Notes: generated from the sequence alone by a model not told the origin. A DNA stretch of 64,000 nucleotides from Sunxiuqinia dokdonensis (GCF_001270965.1 NZ_LGIA01000025.1:1-64000), one strand, 5' to 3'; shown: positions 1-8,942, numbered from the stretch's first letter. Program-made: numbers and translations.

Positions 1-48
1 ACGTAGATTTGTACCCGGCTGGCCACCCGGCAATCGATGATTCCATTC

Positions 49-183
49 ATTCCATTACCATTCGGCTTTAGCCAACGGACCATAAAAACAACACACAACC
101 AGAATCAAGCATCGAACATCAAGCATCGAACATCAAGAATCGAGCATCCAGCATCCAGCATCCAGTATCTAGCATCCAGCATC
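49..183. repeat. Dispersed repeat copy 1: conserved block plus heptamer array
   Basis: Positions 49-102 are a conserved block that recurs at about 960-1013. Positions 103-183 are about 11.6 tandem copies of a 7-bp unit of form (C/A)ATCnAG. The first 72 bp match copy 2 with about seven mismatches. A weaker match upstream (around 13-32 against 866-885) suggests the repeat extends further. No gene is visible in 1-387; the 82-codon open frame here is translated repeat. Confidence 0.85.
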
Positions 184-363
184 ATTCCCCATCATAAAAA
201 ATCACAACCGATCTGCACCATCGGCGTCCAATTTCTTTCAATCATCAGGAATCCATCCCCGACTACCTTACGCACTCCCCCTTAAAGCAAAGCTTTCACT
301 GTAGAAAGGAACTATCTTCCAGATCGACAATAAATGATTCAAATTATTTATTTCAATTTTTTA

Positions 364-371
364 TATCTTTG
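364..371 (+). promoter_or_regulatory. Bacteroidota -7 element TATCTTTG before toxin-antitoxin pair
   Basis: The sequence fits the Bacteroidota TAnnTTTG -7 element. It lies 16 bases before the antitoxin ATG, leaving a very short leader. No clear TTTG -33 element is seen; the upstream sequence is AT-rich. Confidence 0.55.
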
Positions 372-387
372 CTAAAAAGCTTGTAAC

Positions 388-597
388 ATGGTCACTATTA
401 AAGTAAATGAACATACCAAGGCTGGGAAGGCATTAATTGAGACAGCGCGTATCATGGCCCAAAAATTTAAAGGGATTGATATTATTGAAGACAACAGCCT
501 CCTATATGAAAAAATGAAAGCCAATCACCAGTCTGACCTACTTTCTGAACCTGAAAAGTCAAACTTCCTGAAGGAGCTTAAGAATGCTGCGAAATAA
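388..597 (+). CDS. Putative antitoxin of a RelE/ParE-type module
   Basis: A 69-residue acidic/basic protein with no membrane segment. It precedes a RelE-like toxin, and its stop TAA shares one base with the toxin ATG (TAATG), a typical coupled toxin-antitoxin arrangement. It resembles the small Bacteroidota antitoxins annotated as DUF2683-like, with a short N-terminal beta strand (MVTIKVNEH) and a long helical remainder. The role is inferred mainly from position and size. Autorepression of its own promoter would be usual for the class but is not shown here. Confidence 0.75.
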   Translation: MVTIKVNEHTKAGKALIETARIMAQKFKGIDIIEDNSLLYEKMKANHQSDLLSEPEKSNFLKELKNAAK

Positions 598-863
598 TGC
601 ACTACGAAGTAGAAAAATCATTTGCCCGTGACTTTCAGAAACTGAAAGATAAAAAGCTGGCCAATGCAATCCTTGAGTGCATCCAAAAAGTATCGGACGC
701 CCACACGATCAGTGATATTTCCGGCCTGAAAAAAATGACGGGATACCGATCGGCATACAGGCTCCGCAGCGGTGATTATCGCATTGGCGTCATCATTGAA
801 AATAATATCGTCTTATTTGTGGCTTTTGCTCACAGAAAGGAAATTTACCGTAAGTTTCCTTAA
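597..863 (+). CDS. RelE/ParE family toxin
   Basis: An 88-residue basic protein with the compact RelE/ParE fold signature: an N-terminal helix with FARDFQKLKDKK, a central ISGLKKMTG, then YRLRSGDYRIG and the C-terminal strand ending FAHRKEIYRKFP. RelE members cleave mRNA on the ribosome and ParE members poison gyrase; the sequence alone does not decide between them. The arginines in YRLRSGDYR and the HRKEIY tail match the usual conserved positions. The module lies between two copies of a dispersed heptamer repeat. Confidence 0.85.
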   Translation: MHYEVEKSFARDFQKLKDKKLANAILECIQKVSDAHTISDISGLKKMTGYRSAYRLRSGDYRIGVIIENNIVLFVAFAHRKEIYRKFP

Positions 864-959
864 ATCCCGCTGGCCAGTCCGGCAAATTCCAGCTGCCATC
901 CTTATCCTTTCACGCGGAATTTGTATCCCAGCCCGAACTTGCCAGTGATGACCCATTTT

Positions 960-1122
960 ATTCCATTACCGCTTGGCTTTAGCCAAAGGACCATAAAAAC
1001 AACACGCGACCAGAATCGAGCATCGAACATCAAGAATCTAGCCTCAAGAATCTAGCATCAAGAATCCAGCATCAAGCATCCAGAATCTAGCATCCAGAAT
1101 CCAGCATCACGCATCAAGCATC
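960..1122. repeat. Dispersed repeat copy 2: conserved block plus heptamer array
   Basis: A direct repeat of the copy at 49-183. The conserved block spans 960-1013 and is followed by about 15.6 heptamers (C/A)ATCnAG at 1014-1122. The two copies bracket the toxin-antitoxin genes in the same orientation. The 864-1174 stretch holds this repeat and nothing else that I can recognise. Confidence 0.85.
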
Positions 1123-1174
1123 CCGGTTATACCCGGACTCCCCCGCTCCCGCGCGATTGTGTCATCTGCCCTGG

Positions 1175-2866
1175 CTAGTCGTCACCATTTATTTTCTCCA
1201 TCACCAGTTTCAGAATGAGCTGCTCCTTGGTTTCGGCCTTGTAAAGAAGTTCTGTGGCTTCATGTCTCAGGGCGGCTACCGCTGCTTGGTCGTGATACCC
1301 ACCGAGGTTGATCAACACATTGAGGTGGGCTCCATGAACGGCCGTGCGCGCACAAAGGGCAGCCACGCCAGCATCAGACACCGAGTTGGGGTTTCCGATT
1401 TTTGCCATCGCCTCAATCAGTTCCATCGACTCAAAAGCGGTCTTCATCACTTGCAAGGGAACTCTTATGGCATTCAAAGTAGCTTCCTGAATGGCTTCAT
1501 GCCGAGCATCGGCCTCTTCAGGACTGGATTTTGGCATACCGAAGGCCGCCATAATCCGGTTAAACGCTTTTGTATCTTCATCAACCAACCGAAGCAATTG
1601 ATTTTGGCTGGCTTTGCCCTTTTCTGCCCAGTCGGAGAATTCTTCCCAACGATGATCCCAGCCGCGTTTGTTGGCCGAAAGGTTGGCCACCATTCCACCC
1701 AAGGCAGCGCCAAGCGATCCCACGTAAGCTGAAATGGAACCTCCGCCAGGAGCAGGCGATTCTGAGGCTGTTTGGTCAGCAAAGGCCTGCAAACTTAAGT
1801 CTTTCAACTTTTTCGACTCCTCTTCCAGCCGATATTCAATAATCCGTTCACCCGGCTTAAAGGCTGTCAGCTCGTCCAGCCCCATCGATTTGATGGCGAT
1901 CTTGATCAGCTCGGCATCAGAAACTCCCGTGGAGCGTTGTTGTTTGCTCAAAAAATATTTTCCGGCATCGAGCATAGCCTGCAAGGGAATCAGCCCGACC
2001 AACTCGGAGCCGGTAACCCGCAAGCCACGACGTTCAGCGCTCTTACAAACCGCATCAAAAGCAACATGAATGGGCGTTACCGTTATATCGGTCAGGTTCA
2101 TCGAAATTTGAGCAATCCCATATTCTTCAATGAACCAGCCAATGGCACGTACCTTCTTCAAGCTACCGGGAATCCGCACCGGCTCCCCTTTTTCATCGGT
2201 CACAATCTTGCCTGTCACCGGATGACCTTCACGCTTCACACGGCCGGCTTCGCGTACATCAAAAGCAACAGAATTGGCCCGTCGCGTGGAAGTGGTGTTG
2301 AGATTTACATTGTAGGCAATCAGAAAATTTCGGGCACTCACCGCCGTCGCTCCTGCAGTCATATTCATCTTAGCCGGACCAAAATCTGGTTTCCACATCG
2401 GATCTTTCAACTTTTCGGCCAGTCCCTCGTACTCGCCCGACCTGCAATTGGCCAAACTACGCCGCACCTCACTGGTAGCGGCAAATTCGTAGCAATAGAC
2501 CGGAATTTCAAGTTCCTCGCCAATACGCCTGGCCAACTGCCTGGCGTATTCAACGGTTTCCTCCATCGATATATTTGAAATTGGAACCAAGGGGCAAACA
2601 TCGGTTGCTCCAAACCGCGGGTGCTCACCGTGATGTTTGCTCATATCAATCAATTCGGCAGCTTTTTTTACGCCCTGAAAAGCCGCTTCAATCACATCGG
2701 ACGGACTTCCGACAAAGGTTACCACGGTCCGGTTGGTCGCGTAGCCCGGATCAACATTGAGTAACTTGATTTGACCAACACGTTCAATCGCATCGGTTAT
2801 TTGCTTAATAATCGCTGGATTTCTTCCTTCGCTAAAGTTGGGTACACACTCAATTAACTGATTCAT
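1175..2866 (-). CDS. ftcD: Bifunctional glutamate formimidoyltransferase / formimidoyl-THF cyclodeaminase
   Basis: Transfers the formimino group of N-formimino-L-glutamate to tetrahydrofolate, then deaminates it to 5,10-methenyl-THF: the last step of histidine degradation, in the cytosol. The 563-residue length fits the fused enzyme. The N-terminal formimidoyltransferase begins ECVPNFSEGRN and carries SKHHGEHPRFGATDV (catalytic His region). The C-terminal cyclodeaminase starts near residue 355 with SPAPGGGSISA and has GNPNSVSDAGVAAL. It lies 50 bases after hutI on the same strand, so the two are probably cotranscribed. hutH and hutU are not in the window. Confidence 0.95.
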   Translation of the reverse strand: MNQLIECVPNFSEGRNPAIIKQITDAIERVGQIKLLNVDPGYATNRTVVTFVGSPSDVIEAAFQGVKKAAELIDMSKHHGEHPRFGATDVCPLVPISNISMEETVEYARQLARRIGEELEIPVYCYEFAATSEVRRSLANCRSGEYEGLAEKLKDPMWKPDFGPAKMNMTAGATAVSARNFLIAYNVNLNTTSTRRANSVAFDVREAGRVKREGHPVTGKIVTDEKGEPVRIPGSLKKVRAIGWFIEEYGIAQISMNLTDITVTPIHVAFDAVCKSAERRGLRVTGSELVGLIPLQAMLDAGKYFLSKQQRSTGVSDAELIKIAIKSMGLDELTAFKPGERIIEYRLEEESKKLKDLSLQAFADQTASESPAPGGGSISAYVGSLGAALGGMVANLSANKRGWDHRWEEFSDWAEKGKASQNQLLRLVDEDTKAFNRIMAAFGMPKSSPEEADARHEAIQEATLNAIRVPLQVMKTAFESMELIEAMAKIGNPNSVSDAGVAALCARTAVHGAHLNVLINLGGYHDQAAVAALRHEATELLYKAETKEQLILKLVMEKINGDD

Positions 2867-2916
2867 AGTTTGGTTTTTATTCGCAGATTTTAATCAACAA
2901 AGCTTACAATTTTCAA

Positions 2917-4167
2917 TCAATAGATTTCGCCATTGATGATCACAGTTTCAACCGGATTGCTACCGTAAAAATAAGGGATGGCGGCGTAGCCTGGAAGCAC
3001 CTTTGTAATGAACAGGTTGGCCAGCTTTCCTCGACAAATACTTCCACAGCTTTTTTCAATGCCCATGGCATAAGCCGAATTTAGGGTGCAGGCATTGATG
3101 GCTTCTTCGGGAGTCATTTTATAATTGATGCAAGCCAAAGACTGAATGAAATTCATATTTCCTGAAGGTGAAGAGCCCGGATTGAAGTCGGACGCCAGGG
3201 CGATGGGTAAACCGGCATTCATCATCTTACGCACAGGCGACAAGGGCAGGCTCAGAAAAAATGCAGCCCCGGGAAGCACAGTCGGCATGGTTTTAGAGCC
3301 AAGCAAGGCTTCAATTTCGGCTTCACCCACGTGCTCGAGGTGATCGACGGAAAGCGCCTGATACTGAACACCAACCTGAACCCCTCCCGTGAGCCCAAGT
3401 TCATTGGCATGAATTTTTGGCTGAAGGTCATACTTCCATGCGGCTTCAAGAAGCTGCGCGGTTTCGCTGACTGAGAAAAAACCCCGATCGCAGAAAACGT
3501 CCATGTAATCAGCCAAGCCTTGCTGACTAATTTCCGGCAACATTTCCTGAATAATCAGCTGGATATACTTCTGCCGTTTGTTTTTGTATTCAACCGGCAT
3601 GGCATGAGCACCCAAAAAAGTTGATTTGATTGTCAATGGACTGGTTTCCTTTAAACGCTGAATCACCCGCAGCATTTTCAATTCCGATTTCACAGATAGG
3701 CCGTAACCGCTTTTTATCTCCACCGCCGTGGTTCCCAACTGTTTAATTTCGTCGAGGCGGGCCATGGCCGATAAGTACAGCTCGTCTTCCGACGCCTGCT
3801 CCAGGCGTTTGGCTGAATTTAAGATGCCACCACCCCGCCTGGCAATTTCTTCGTAGCTTAAGCCATTAATCCGATCGACAAATTCCTGCTCCCGGCTGGT
3901 TGCAAATACCAAATGGGTGTGTGAGTCGCAATAGCCAGGCATCACAATTTTTCCGGTACAGTCAATTTCCATCATCATGTCGGCACCATCAACCGCCGTT
4001 TCATCGAAATCCTGCATGAGGCCAAAATTTTCAATCTGGTCATCATTAATGACCAAAAAGGCATCGTGCAACACCTTCAACTCGTTCATCTCCTTACCAG
4101 CAACCCAGGCTCTCGCCTCTTCCTCCACTTGAACCAATTCCTTAATGTTTACCAAAATCACCTTCAT
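2917..4167 (-). CDS. hutI: Imidazolonepropionase
   Basis: Hydrolyses 4-imidazolone-5-propanoate to N-formimino-L-glutamate, supplying the substrate of the adjacent ftcD. It is an amidohydrolase-fold metalloenzyme with metal-binding GYCDSHTHLVFA, KIHANELGLTGG and the catalytic-Asp region ALASDFNPGSSPSGN. I start at MKVILVNIKE (416 residues), which matches the family length of about 405-420. The frame is open 28 codons further upstream, but that extension is not family-like. The product is cytosolic. Confidence 0.95.
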   Translation of the reverse strand: MKVILVNIKELVQVEEEARAWVAGKEMNELKVLHDAFLVINDDQIENFGLMQDFDETAVDGADMMMEIDCTGKIVMPGYCDSHTHLVFATSREQEFVDRINGLSYEEIARRGGGILNSAKRLEQASEDELYLSAMARLDEIKQLGTTAVEIKSGYGLSVKSELKMLRVIQRLKETSPLTIKSTFLGAHAMPVEYKNKRQKYIQLIIQEMLPEISQQGLADYMDVFCDRGFFSVSETAQLLEAAWKYDLQPKIHANELGLTGGVQVGVQYQALSVDHLEHVGEAEIEALLGSKTMPTVLPGAAFFLSLPLSPVRKMMNAGLPIALASDFNPGSSPSGNMNFIQSLACINYKMTPEEAINACTLNSAYAMGIEKSCGSICRGKLANLFITKVLPGYAAIPYFYGSNPVETVIINGEIY

Positions 4168-4367
4168 AATCAGTCGGGCTTGATTTTCATACAAGATAAA
4201 AAAAGAAGTCGGAGAAATAAACTGCCATTTATCATACGGCAAGCGGGCCATTCATATTTTCCTTGTTAAGCGGGCCAGCCCGCCGGCGGAATTGACTACA
4301 AACGACACCGAAGTGCGTGCATTATGCTGCTCGGATGGCTAAAAAAAATAAGCAAAGCGCCTGCCGT

Positions 4368-4718
4368 TCAAAGCTTTCGAATTCGTTTGATGATCACCTG
4401 TCCGTCGTTATCGGCTTTTAGTAAGTAGAAACCCGCATTAAATCGCTGCAATTCCAGTCGAATCTTTTGGATGCCTGGAGTCAATTCCATTTTTTCCCAT
4501 TTCTTAACTGTGTTGCCCAATATATCGATGAGCTCGAATTGCACAAGAGCATATTTTTTTGAAAAGATATCAACGAATACATACTCCTTGGCAGGATTTG
4601 GGTAGATTTTCTCAATTTGATAATCTTCCTGATCAGGAATAGAAACCTCTTGGGCCCTCACGTTGGCAAAAAGAAGTAAAAACGCTGAAAATGTGAAATA
4701 AAGTAAAGCTTGCTTCAT
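4368..4718 (-). CDS. Small secreted protein consisting mostly of a T9SS type A C-terminal domain
   Basis: A 116-residue product starting at MKQALLYFTF: signal peptide to about residue 22 (ending FANVRA), a spacer of about 15 residues, then a complete type A sorting domain. The domain runs from YPNPAKEYVFVDI through beta strands to GFYLLKADNDGQVIIKRIRKL at the C-terminus. In ordinary T9SS cargo this domain of about 75 residues follows a large functional domain; here there is none. An in-frame start 21 codons upstream would bury the signal peptide. It could be a stand-alone surface-anchored mini-protein or a remnant of a larger gene. No frameshifted upstream cargo is visible. Confidence 0.8.
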   Translation of the reverse strand: MKQALLYFTFSAFLLLFANVRAQEVSIPDQEDYQIEKIYPNPAKEYVFVDIFSKKYALVQFELIDILGNTVKKWEKMELTPGIQKIRLELQRFNAGFYLLKADNDGQVIIKRIRKL

Positions 4719-4810
4719 AGTCCTGATTATTTGGTTATCTATAAATACAAGAACTATTCCAAAAAGTTCCCTTTTCAGCACCGTGCTGAATCGAAAGCTG
4801 GTTACGGCAT

Positions 4811-4839
4811 AAAAAAACCCCGCGCAGCGCGTGAGGTTT
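4811..4839 (-). terminator. Rho-independent terminator after folE
   Basis: Read on the minus strand, a GC-rich hairpin (4815-4839, three-base loop around 4826-4828, one mismatch) is followed by seven T. It lies 23 bases past the folE stop. Confidence 0.8.
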
Positions 4840-4861
4840 CATTTCGTTCGTTTCAATCCTA

Positions 4862-5596
4862 TTATTTCCCTAAAGCAATGTATTTCAAAAATTCTTCTTT
4901 TCTGGCTTGCTGCTTAAAAATGCCGCCGTACTCAGCCGTGATTGTTGAACTGCTCTCATCTTCAATTCCGCGCGACGAAACGCACATGTGTTTGGCATCA
5001 ATGACAATGGCAACATCCTCGGTCTTCAAAATACGCTTTAACTCGCTGGCTATTTGAACAGTTAAACGTTCCTGCACCTGCGGGCGACGGCTAAAATAGT
5101 CAACAATGCGGTTGATTTTTGACAAGCCAATCACCTCCCCGCTTGACACGTAAGCGACATGAGCTTTCCCAACGATGGGTAAAAAATGATGCTCGCAGGT
5201 TGAATTTAAGTTGATGTTTTTCTCCACCAGCATTTCGCCGTACTGAAACTTGTTCTCAAAGACCGATATTTGAGGTCTGTTCTTGGGATTCAAGCCACTA
5301 AAAATCTCCTGAACAAACATTTTCGCAACACGGCGCGGCGTTCCATTCAAACTGTCGTCCCGCAAATCCAAGCCAAGTGTTTCCATTATTTCCCGAAATT
5401 TGGCCTGAATAATTTCCATTTTCTCTTCGTCACTACGAACAAAAGCATCTTCGCGCATCGGTGTGTCGATCGACGTTGCGATGTGGTTATCACCTATAAT
5501 ATCCGCCTCAACCAAGTTTCTAACTTCCGTTGCGTTAACCTGACCATTTATATTCGGCGCTTGTTGATTTGTTTTTACAAAACCGTTCACTTTCAT
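4862..5596 (-). CDS. folE: GTP cyclohydrolase I
   Basis: Converts GTP to 7,8-dihydroneopterin triphosphate, the first step of folate (and queuosine-type) pterin synthesis. Family motifs are present: zinc/active-site STCEHHFLPIVGKAHVAY, GLSKINRIVDYFSRRPQVQER, and DAKHMCVSSRGIED. The 244 residues include about 45 N-terminal residues ahead of the usual core. The start is decided by GGAGG at 5604-5608: the ATG at 5596 is 7 bases away, whereas the ATG at 5602 is only one base away. A terminator follows, and no pterin gene is adjacent. Confidence 0.95.
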   Translation of the reverse strand: MKVNGFVKTNQQAPNINGQVNATEVRNLVEADIIGDNHIATSIDTPMREDAFVRSDEEKMEIIQAKFREIMETLGLDLRDDSLNGTPRRVAKMFVQEIFSGLNPKNRPQISVFENKFQYGEMLVEKNINLNSTCEHHFLPIVGKAHVAYVSSGEVIGLSKINRIVDYFSRRPQVQERLTVQIASELKRILKTEDVAIVIDAKHMCVSSRGIEDESSSTITAEYGGIFKQQARKEEFLKYIALGK

Positions 5597-5740
5597 TGTC
5601 ATTCCTCCAAAATGTTTTCAAGTTTAACCAACAAGCTAAAATTAAGTTTGTTTAATTTTCACAAGAATATTTTAAACACAAACACACAAAACACTAAACA
5701 ACAACGCATTACAAAATTTAAAACATTATCACCGAGAGCT

Positions 5741-5765
5741 AAAATAAAAAGGGCTTTGCAGCCCG
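5741..5765 (-). terminator. Minus-strand terminator-like hairpin upstream of folE
   Basis: On the minus strand GGGCT-loop-AGCCC (5752-5765) is followed by TTTTTATTTTA. An overlapping alternative pairing (GGCTTT with AAAGCC) uses the same 3' half. It lies between the divergent folE and sulfatase-like genes, so it cannot end either of them. It would end a short leader or small RNA. Confidence 0.5.
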
Positions 5766-5879
5766 GACAAAAAGCCTTTCTTCAATTGTTGAGAATTATA
5801 TCCTGTAAAAAAGGTGTGTATCTCGATGTGATTTAATAATTTTATGGAAAATTGAATATCACCCGTTTTGTCCAACGCT

Positions 5880-7292
5880 ATGAAGCAATTTGTCAGCAAA
5901 ATAATCTTAGTCATCCTCTCCGGTGTTCTGTTGTCTGCTCCCATCAGTACTGATGGCGCAGCGTTTGGAAGGCATCAAAAACCGAATGTACTAATTATCA
6001 CCGCCGACAACCTTGGATATGGCGACCTCTCCATCATGGGTGCAAAGGACATTCAAACACCAACTATCGACGAGTTCTTCACCGACGGGCTGATGTTCAC
6101 TGAGTTTTATGCCAACGCTCCGACAAGCTCTCCAACTCAGGCTTCGCTACTTTCGGGACGTTTCCCGGCTCTTGTTGGTGTGCCCGGAACAATCAGACGC
6201 GACTCGCAGAATAACTGGGGATACTTTCAATGTGAAAAAACGATGGCCCATCATTTTCGGGAAGCAGGCTACCTCACCGCTTTGATTGGAAAATGGAACC
6301 TGGGATTTGAAGCCCCCAACCTGCCCAATGCCCAAGGGTTTGATCTTTTTATGGGTTTTTTGGGTGATGAAATCGACGACTATTACACCCATCGACACGA
6401 AAATGTAAACTGCATGCGATTCAATGAAAGTGAAATAGATGCACCGGGCCATACCACCGATTTATTTTCCAACTGGTCGGCCAGTTTTATTTTGCGTGAA
6501 GCAGAATCGGATAAACCTTTTTTCCTTTACTTATCATACAATGCACCAGGCCCGCTGTTACAGCCCGATGAAGATCACCTGAAGGATGTTTCGAACCGAA
6601 ACCCAACACTGAGCCCCGAACGAGCAAAGCACATTGCCCTGATTGAACAAATGGATCGTGGGATCGGGCGGGTCATGCAGGCGCTAAAGGAGACCAACCA
6701 ACTGAAAAATACAATCATCATTTTCACTTCAACCAACGGAGGAATTGTAGAATCCGGTGCATCAAACGGCAGATTGCGTGGCGGAAAGCTTGATCTGTTT
6801 GAAGGCGGAATCCGTGTTCCAACCAGTATTTATTGGAAGAAAGGCATCAAAAAAGGCAGCCTTTCTCACCAAATGAGTATGACCATGGATCTATTCCCCA
6901 CCTTGTGCAGTCTGGCTCAAGTTCCGACAAACCAGATTCTTGATGGGCAGGATTTAACGACTTGCATCCTGGATAATGTGCCCCTTCAACAAGAAAGAAC
7001 CTTGTTTTGGACTTGCCGCGAAGGCGGTGAGCACCACGGAGAGGCGTGCTATGCCGCCAGGCAAGGAGCGTATAAATTGATGCAAAACAGGCCAAGCGAA
7101 AAATTTCGACTGTACAACCTGACGACCGACCCTCACGAAGTCATCCCACTGGCCGAAAGCTCAGAGCACTACAGGCGTCTGCATCGTGCGCTGATGGATC
7201 ATGTACAGGAAAACGAAAAAATCCCCTGGTTCGAAAATGCAAAAAAGCAGGAGCATCCTTCCAGCGACAATTCCAGCACGTCAGACAATTGA
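5880..7292 (+). CDS. Sulfatase-fold protein with degenerate active site, secreted
   Basis: A 470-residue protein with a signal peptide (residues 1 to about 27) and clear sulfatase-family layout: NVLIITADNLGYGD, the SSPTQASLLSGR region, GKWNLG, IIFTSTNGG, RGGKLDLFEGGIRVP. Five canonical catalytic or metal positions are changed. The second Asp of the ADD motif is Asn44. The Arg of the C/S-x-P-x-R maturation motif is Gln87. His of GKWHLG is Asn140. His of the APHxP motif is Gly224. Asp of the DNG motif is Thr285. Asp43, Ser83, Lys138, Asn286 and Lys303 remain. I infer a non-hydrolytic pseudo-sulfatase or a much altered hydrolase. It precedes a fucosidase. The ATG at 5880 is preferred over an upstream TTG. 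Confidence 0.85.
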   Translation: MKQFVSKIILVILSGVLLSAPISTDGAAFGRHQKPNVLIITADNLGYGDLSIMGAKDIQTPTIDEFFTDGLMFTEFYANAPTSSPTQASLLSGRFPALVGVPGTIRRDSQNNWGYFQCEKTMAHHFREAGYLTALIGKWNLGFEAPNLPNAQGFDLFMGFLGDEIDDYYTHRHENVNCMRFNESEIDAPGHTTDLFSNWSASFILREAESDKPFFLYLSYNAPGPLLQPDEDHLKDVSNRNPTLSPERAKHIALIEQMDRGIGRVMQALKETNQLKNTIIIFTSTNGGIVESGASNGRLRGGKLDLFEGGIRVPTSIYWKKGIKKGSLSHQMSMTMDLFPTLCSLAQVPTNQILDGQDLTTCILDNVPLQQERTLFWTCREGGEHHGEACYAARQGAYKLMQNRPSEKFRLYNLTTDPHEVIPLAESSEHYRRLHRALMDHVQENEKIPWFENAKKQEHPSSDNSSTSDN

Positions 7293-7466
7293 TAAGCAGA
7301 ACCAGGATGCTCTTGCAGGCAGTATCGAAAAATCAAACCGAAAAAAACAACCACATCGATTGGAGCCGCATCGACTTTAAAATTTCAAACCGGCGTATTT
7401 CAATTTCAAATTTTTCTTGTACATTTATCAGCACAATACAGCACAGCAAATCTAAACCAATTCATC

Positions 7467-8783
7467 ATGAAAAATCTAAACTACCTGATTATGTTCCTCT
7501 TGTTAGCCATGAACACCGTGGCCCAAACCGACTACTCACCAGCACCCGAGAACCTAAAAAACCGCGAGTGGTTTCAGGATGCCAAATTTGGCCTCTTTGT
7601 CCATTGGGGCGTTTATGCTGTTATGGCAGGAGGTGGCGACCAGGGGGTTGCCGAATGGATCATGAATCAAAAACAAATTCCCATTGAGCAGTATGAAAAA
7701 CTGCCTGCTTTTTTCAATCCAACCAGCTTTGACCCGGCCGAATGGGTGGCAATCGTCAAAAAAGCCGGCATGCAATACATTACCATTACCAGCAAACACC
7801 ACGACGGATTTGCCATGTACGATTCGAAAGTGAGCGATTATAACATTGTGGATCAAACGCCTTACGGCAAAGATGTGCTGAAACAACTCAAGGATGAATG
7901 CGACAAGCAAGGGATCAAGCTCTTCTTTTATTATTCACAACTGGATTGGCATCACCCGGACTATTTTCCACGCGGACGAACAGGCAAAGATTTCACCGGA
8001 CGTCCCCAAAGTGGCGACTGGAACAAATACATCGACTACATGAACACCCAGCTAACGGAACTATTGACCAACTATGGCGAAATTGGCGGCATTTGGTTCG
8101 ATGGCATGTGGGACAAGCCTGATGCTGAATGGCGACTGGAGGAGACCTACCAACTCATTCACGATTTGCAGCCAGGAGCCATGATTGGCAGCAACCATCA
8201 CATCGCGCCATTTCCAGGCGAAGATTTCCAAATGTTTGAACGCGACTTGCCCGGAGAAAACACCATGGGTTTTAACAAAACTGAAACCATCTCCGACTTG
8301 CCGCTGGAAATGTGTGAAACCATGAACGGAAGCTGGGGCTTTAACCTCAAAGACAACAATTACAAAAGCTCGAAACAGTTGATTCAAACCATGGTGAAAG
8401 CGGCAGGCCACGGAGCCAATTTTCTGCTTAACACGGGCCCGATGCCCAACGGAAAAATTCAACCCGAAAACGTGGACACGTTAATGGTAATGGGGCGTTG
8501 GTTGAAACAATACGGCGAAGCCATTTACGGCACACGCAAAGGTCCGATCCGGCCATCGGAATGGGGCGCAACCACCCAAAAAGGAAATATCATTTATGTG
8601 CACGTGCTAGACCTGGAACAAGAGCAGCTTGAAATTCCGGCACTGGACCGAAAAATTAAGAAGATTACTTTTTTTGATGATGGCTCGAAAGTGAAATTTA
8701 AAAAATCAGAGAAAGGCATCGTACTGGAAATTCCTTCAGAAAAAAAGAATACGATTGACACCATTCTGAAAATTGAAATTTAA
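7467..8783 (+). CDS. Alpha-L-fucosidase, glycoside hydrolase family 29, secreted
   Basis: A 438-residue protein with signal peptide (cleavage after TVAQ, near residue 20), so periplasmic or surface-located. The GH29 catalytic domain shows FGLFVHWGVYAV (41-52), KHHDGFAMYDS (110-120, substrate-binding His pair) and GGIWFDGMWD with the likely nucleophile Asp212. The C-terminal domain of about 80 residues is the small beta domain of the family. It removes terminal L-fucose from glycans. It lies 174 bases behind the pseudo-sulfatase on the same strand, probably with its own promoter (TACATTTA near 7422). No SusC/SusD pair is in the window. Confidence 0.94.
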   Translation: MKNLNYLIMFLLLAMNTVAQTDYSPAPENLKNREWFQDAKFGLFVHWGVYAVMAGGGDQGVAEWIMNQKQIPIEQYEKLPAFFNPTSFDPAEWVAIVKKAGMQYITITSKHHDGFAMYDSKVSDYNIVDQTPYGKDVLKQLKDECDKQGIKLFFYYSQLDWHHPDYFPRGRTGKDFTGRPQSGDWNKYIDYMNTQLTELLTNYGEIGGIWFDGMWDKPDAEWRLEETYQLIHDLQPGAMIGSNHHIAPFPGEDFQMFERDLPGENTMGFNKTETISDLPLEMCETMNGSWGFNLKDNNYKSSKQLIQTMVKAAGHGANFLLNTGPMPNGKIQPENVDTLMVMGRWLKQYGEAIYGTRKGPIRPSEWGATTQKGNIIYVHVLDLEQEQLEIPALDRKIKKITFFDDGSKVKFKKSEKGIVLEIPSEKKNTIDTILKIEI

Positions 8784-8942
8784 GAAATCCTTCACGATTA
8801 ATTTAAAAACCTGATAATCAAAGCACCGAAACCCTAAGCAAACCATAGATAGAACATTTACTATTTTGGTTGCAGATTGAACTTCGATCCAAAAGCAGCA
8901 GTTTGTAAAAATACTTATCTTAGCGATTTTCTGTATAAACAC

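Noticed and set aside
37-285. 82-codon plus-strand open frame at the window start
   Set aside because: It is translation of the heptamer repeat array with no start-site or codon support.
103-1122. Heptamer arrays as a CRISPR array
   Set aside because: Units are 7 bp and contiguous with no spacers, and no cas genes are present.
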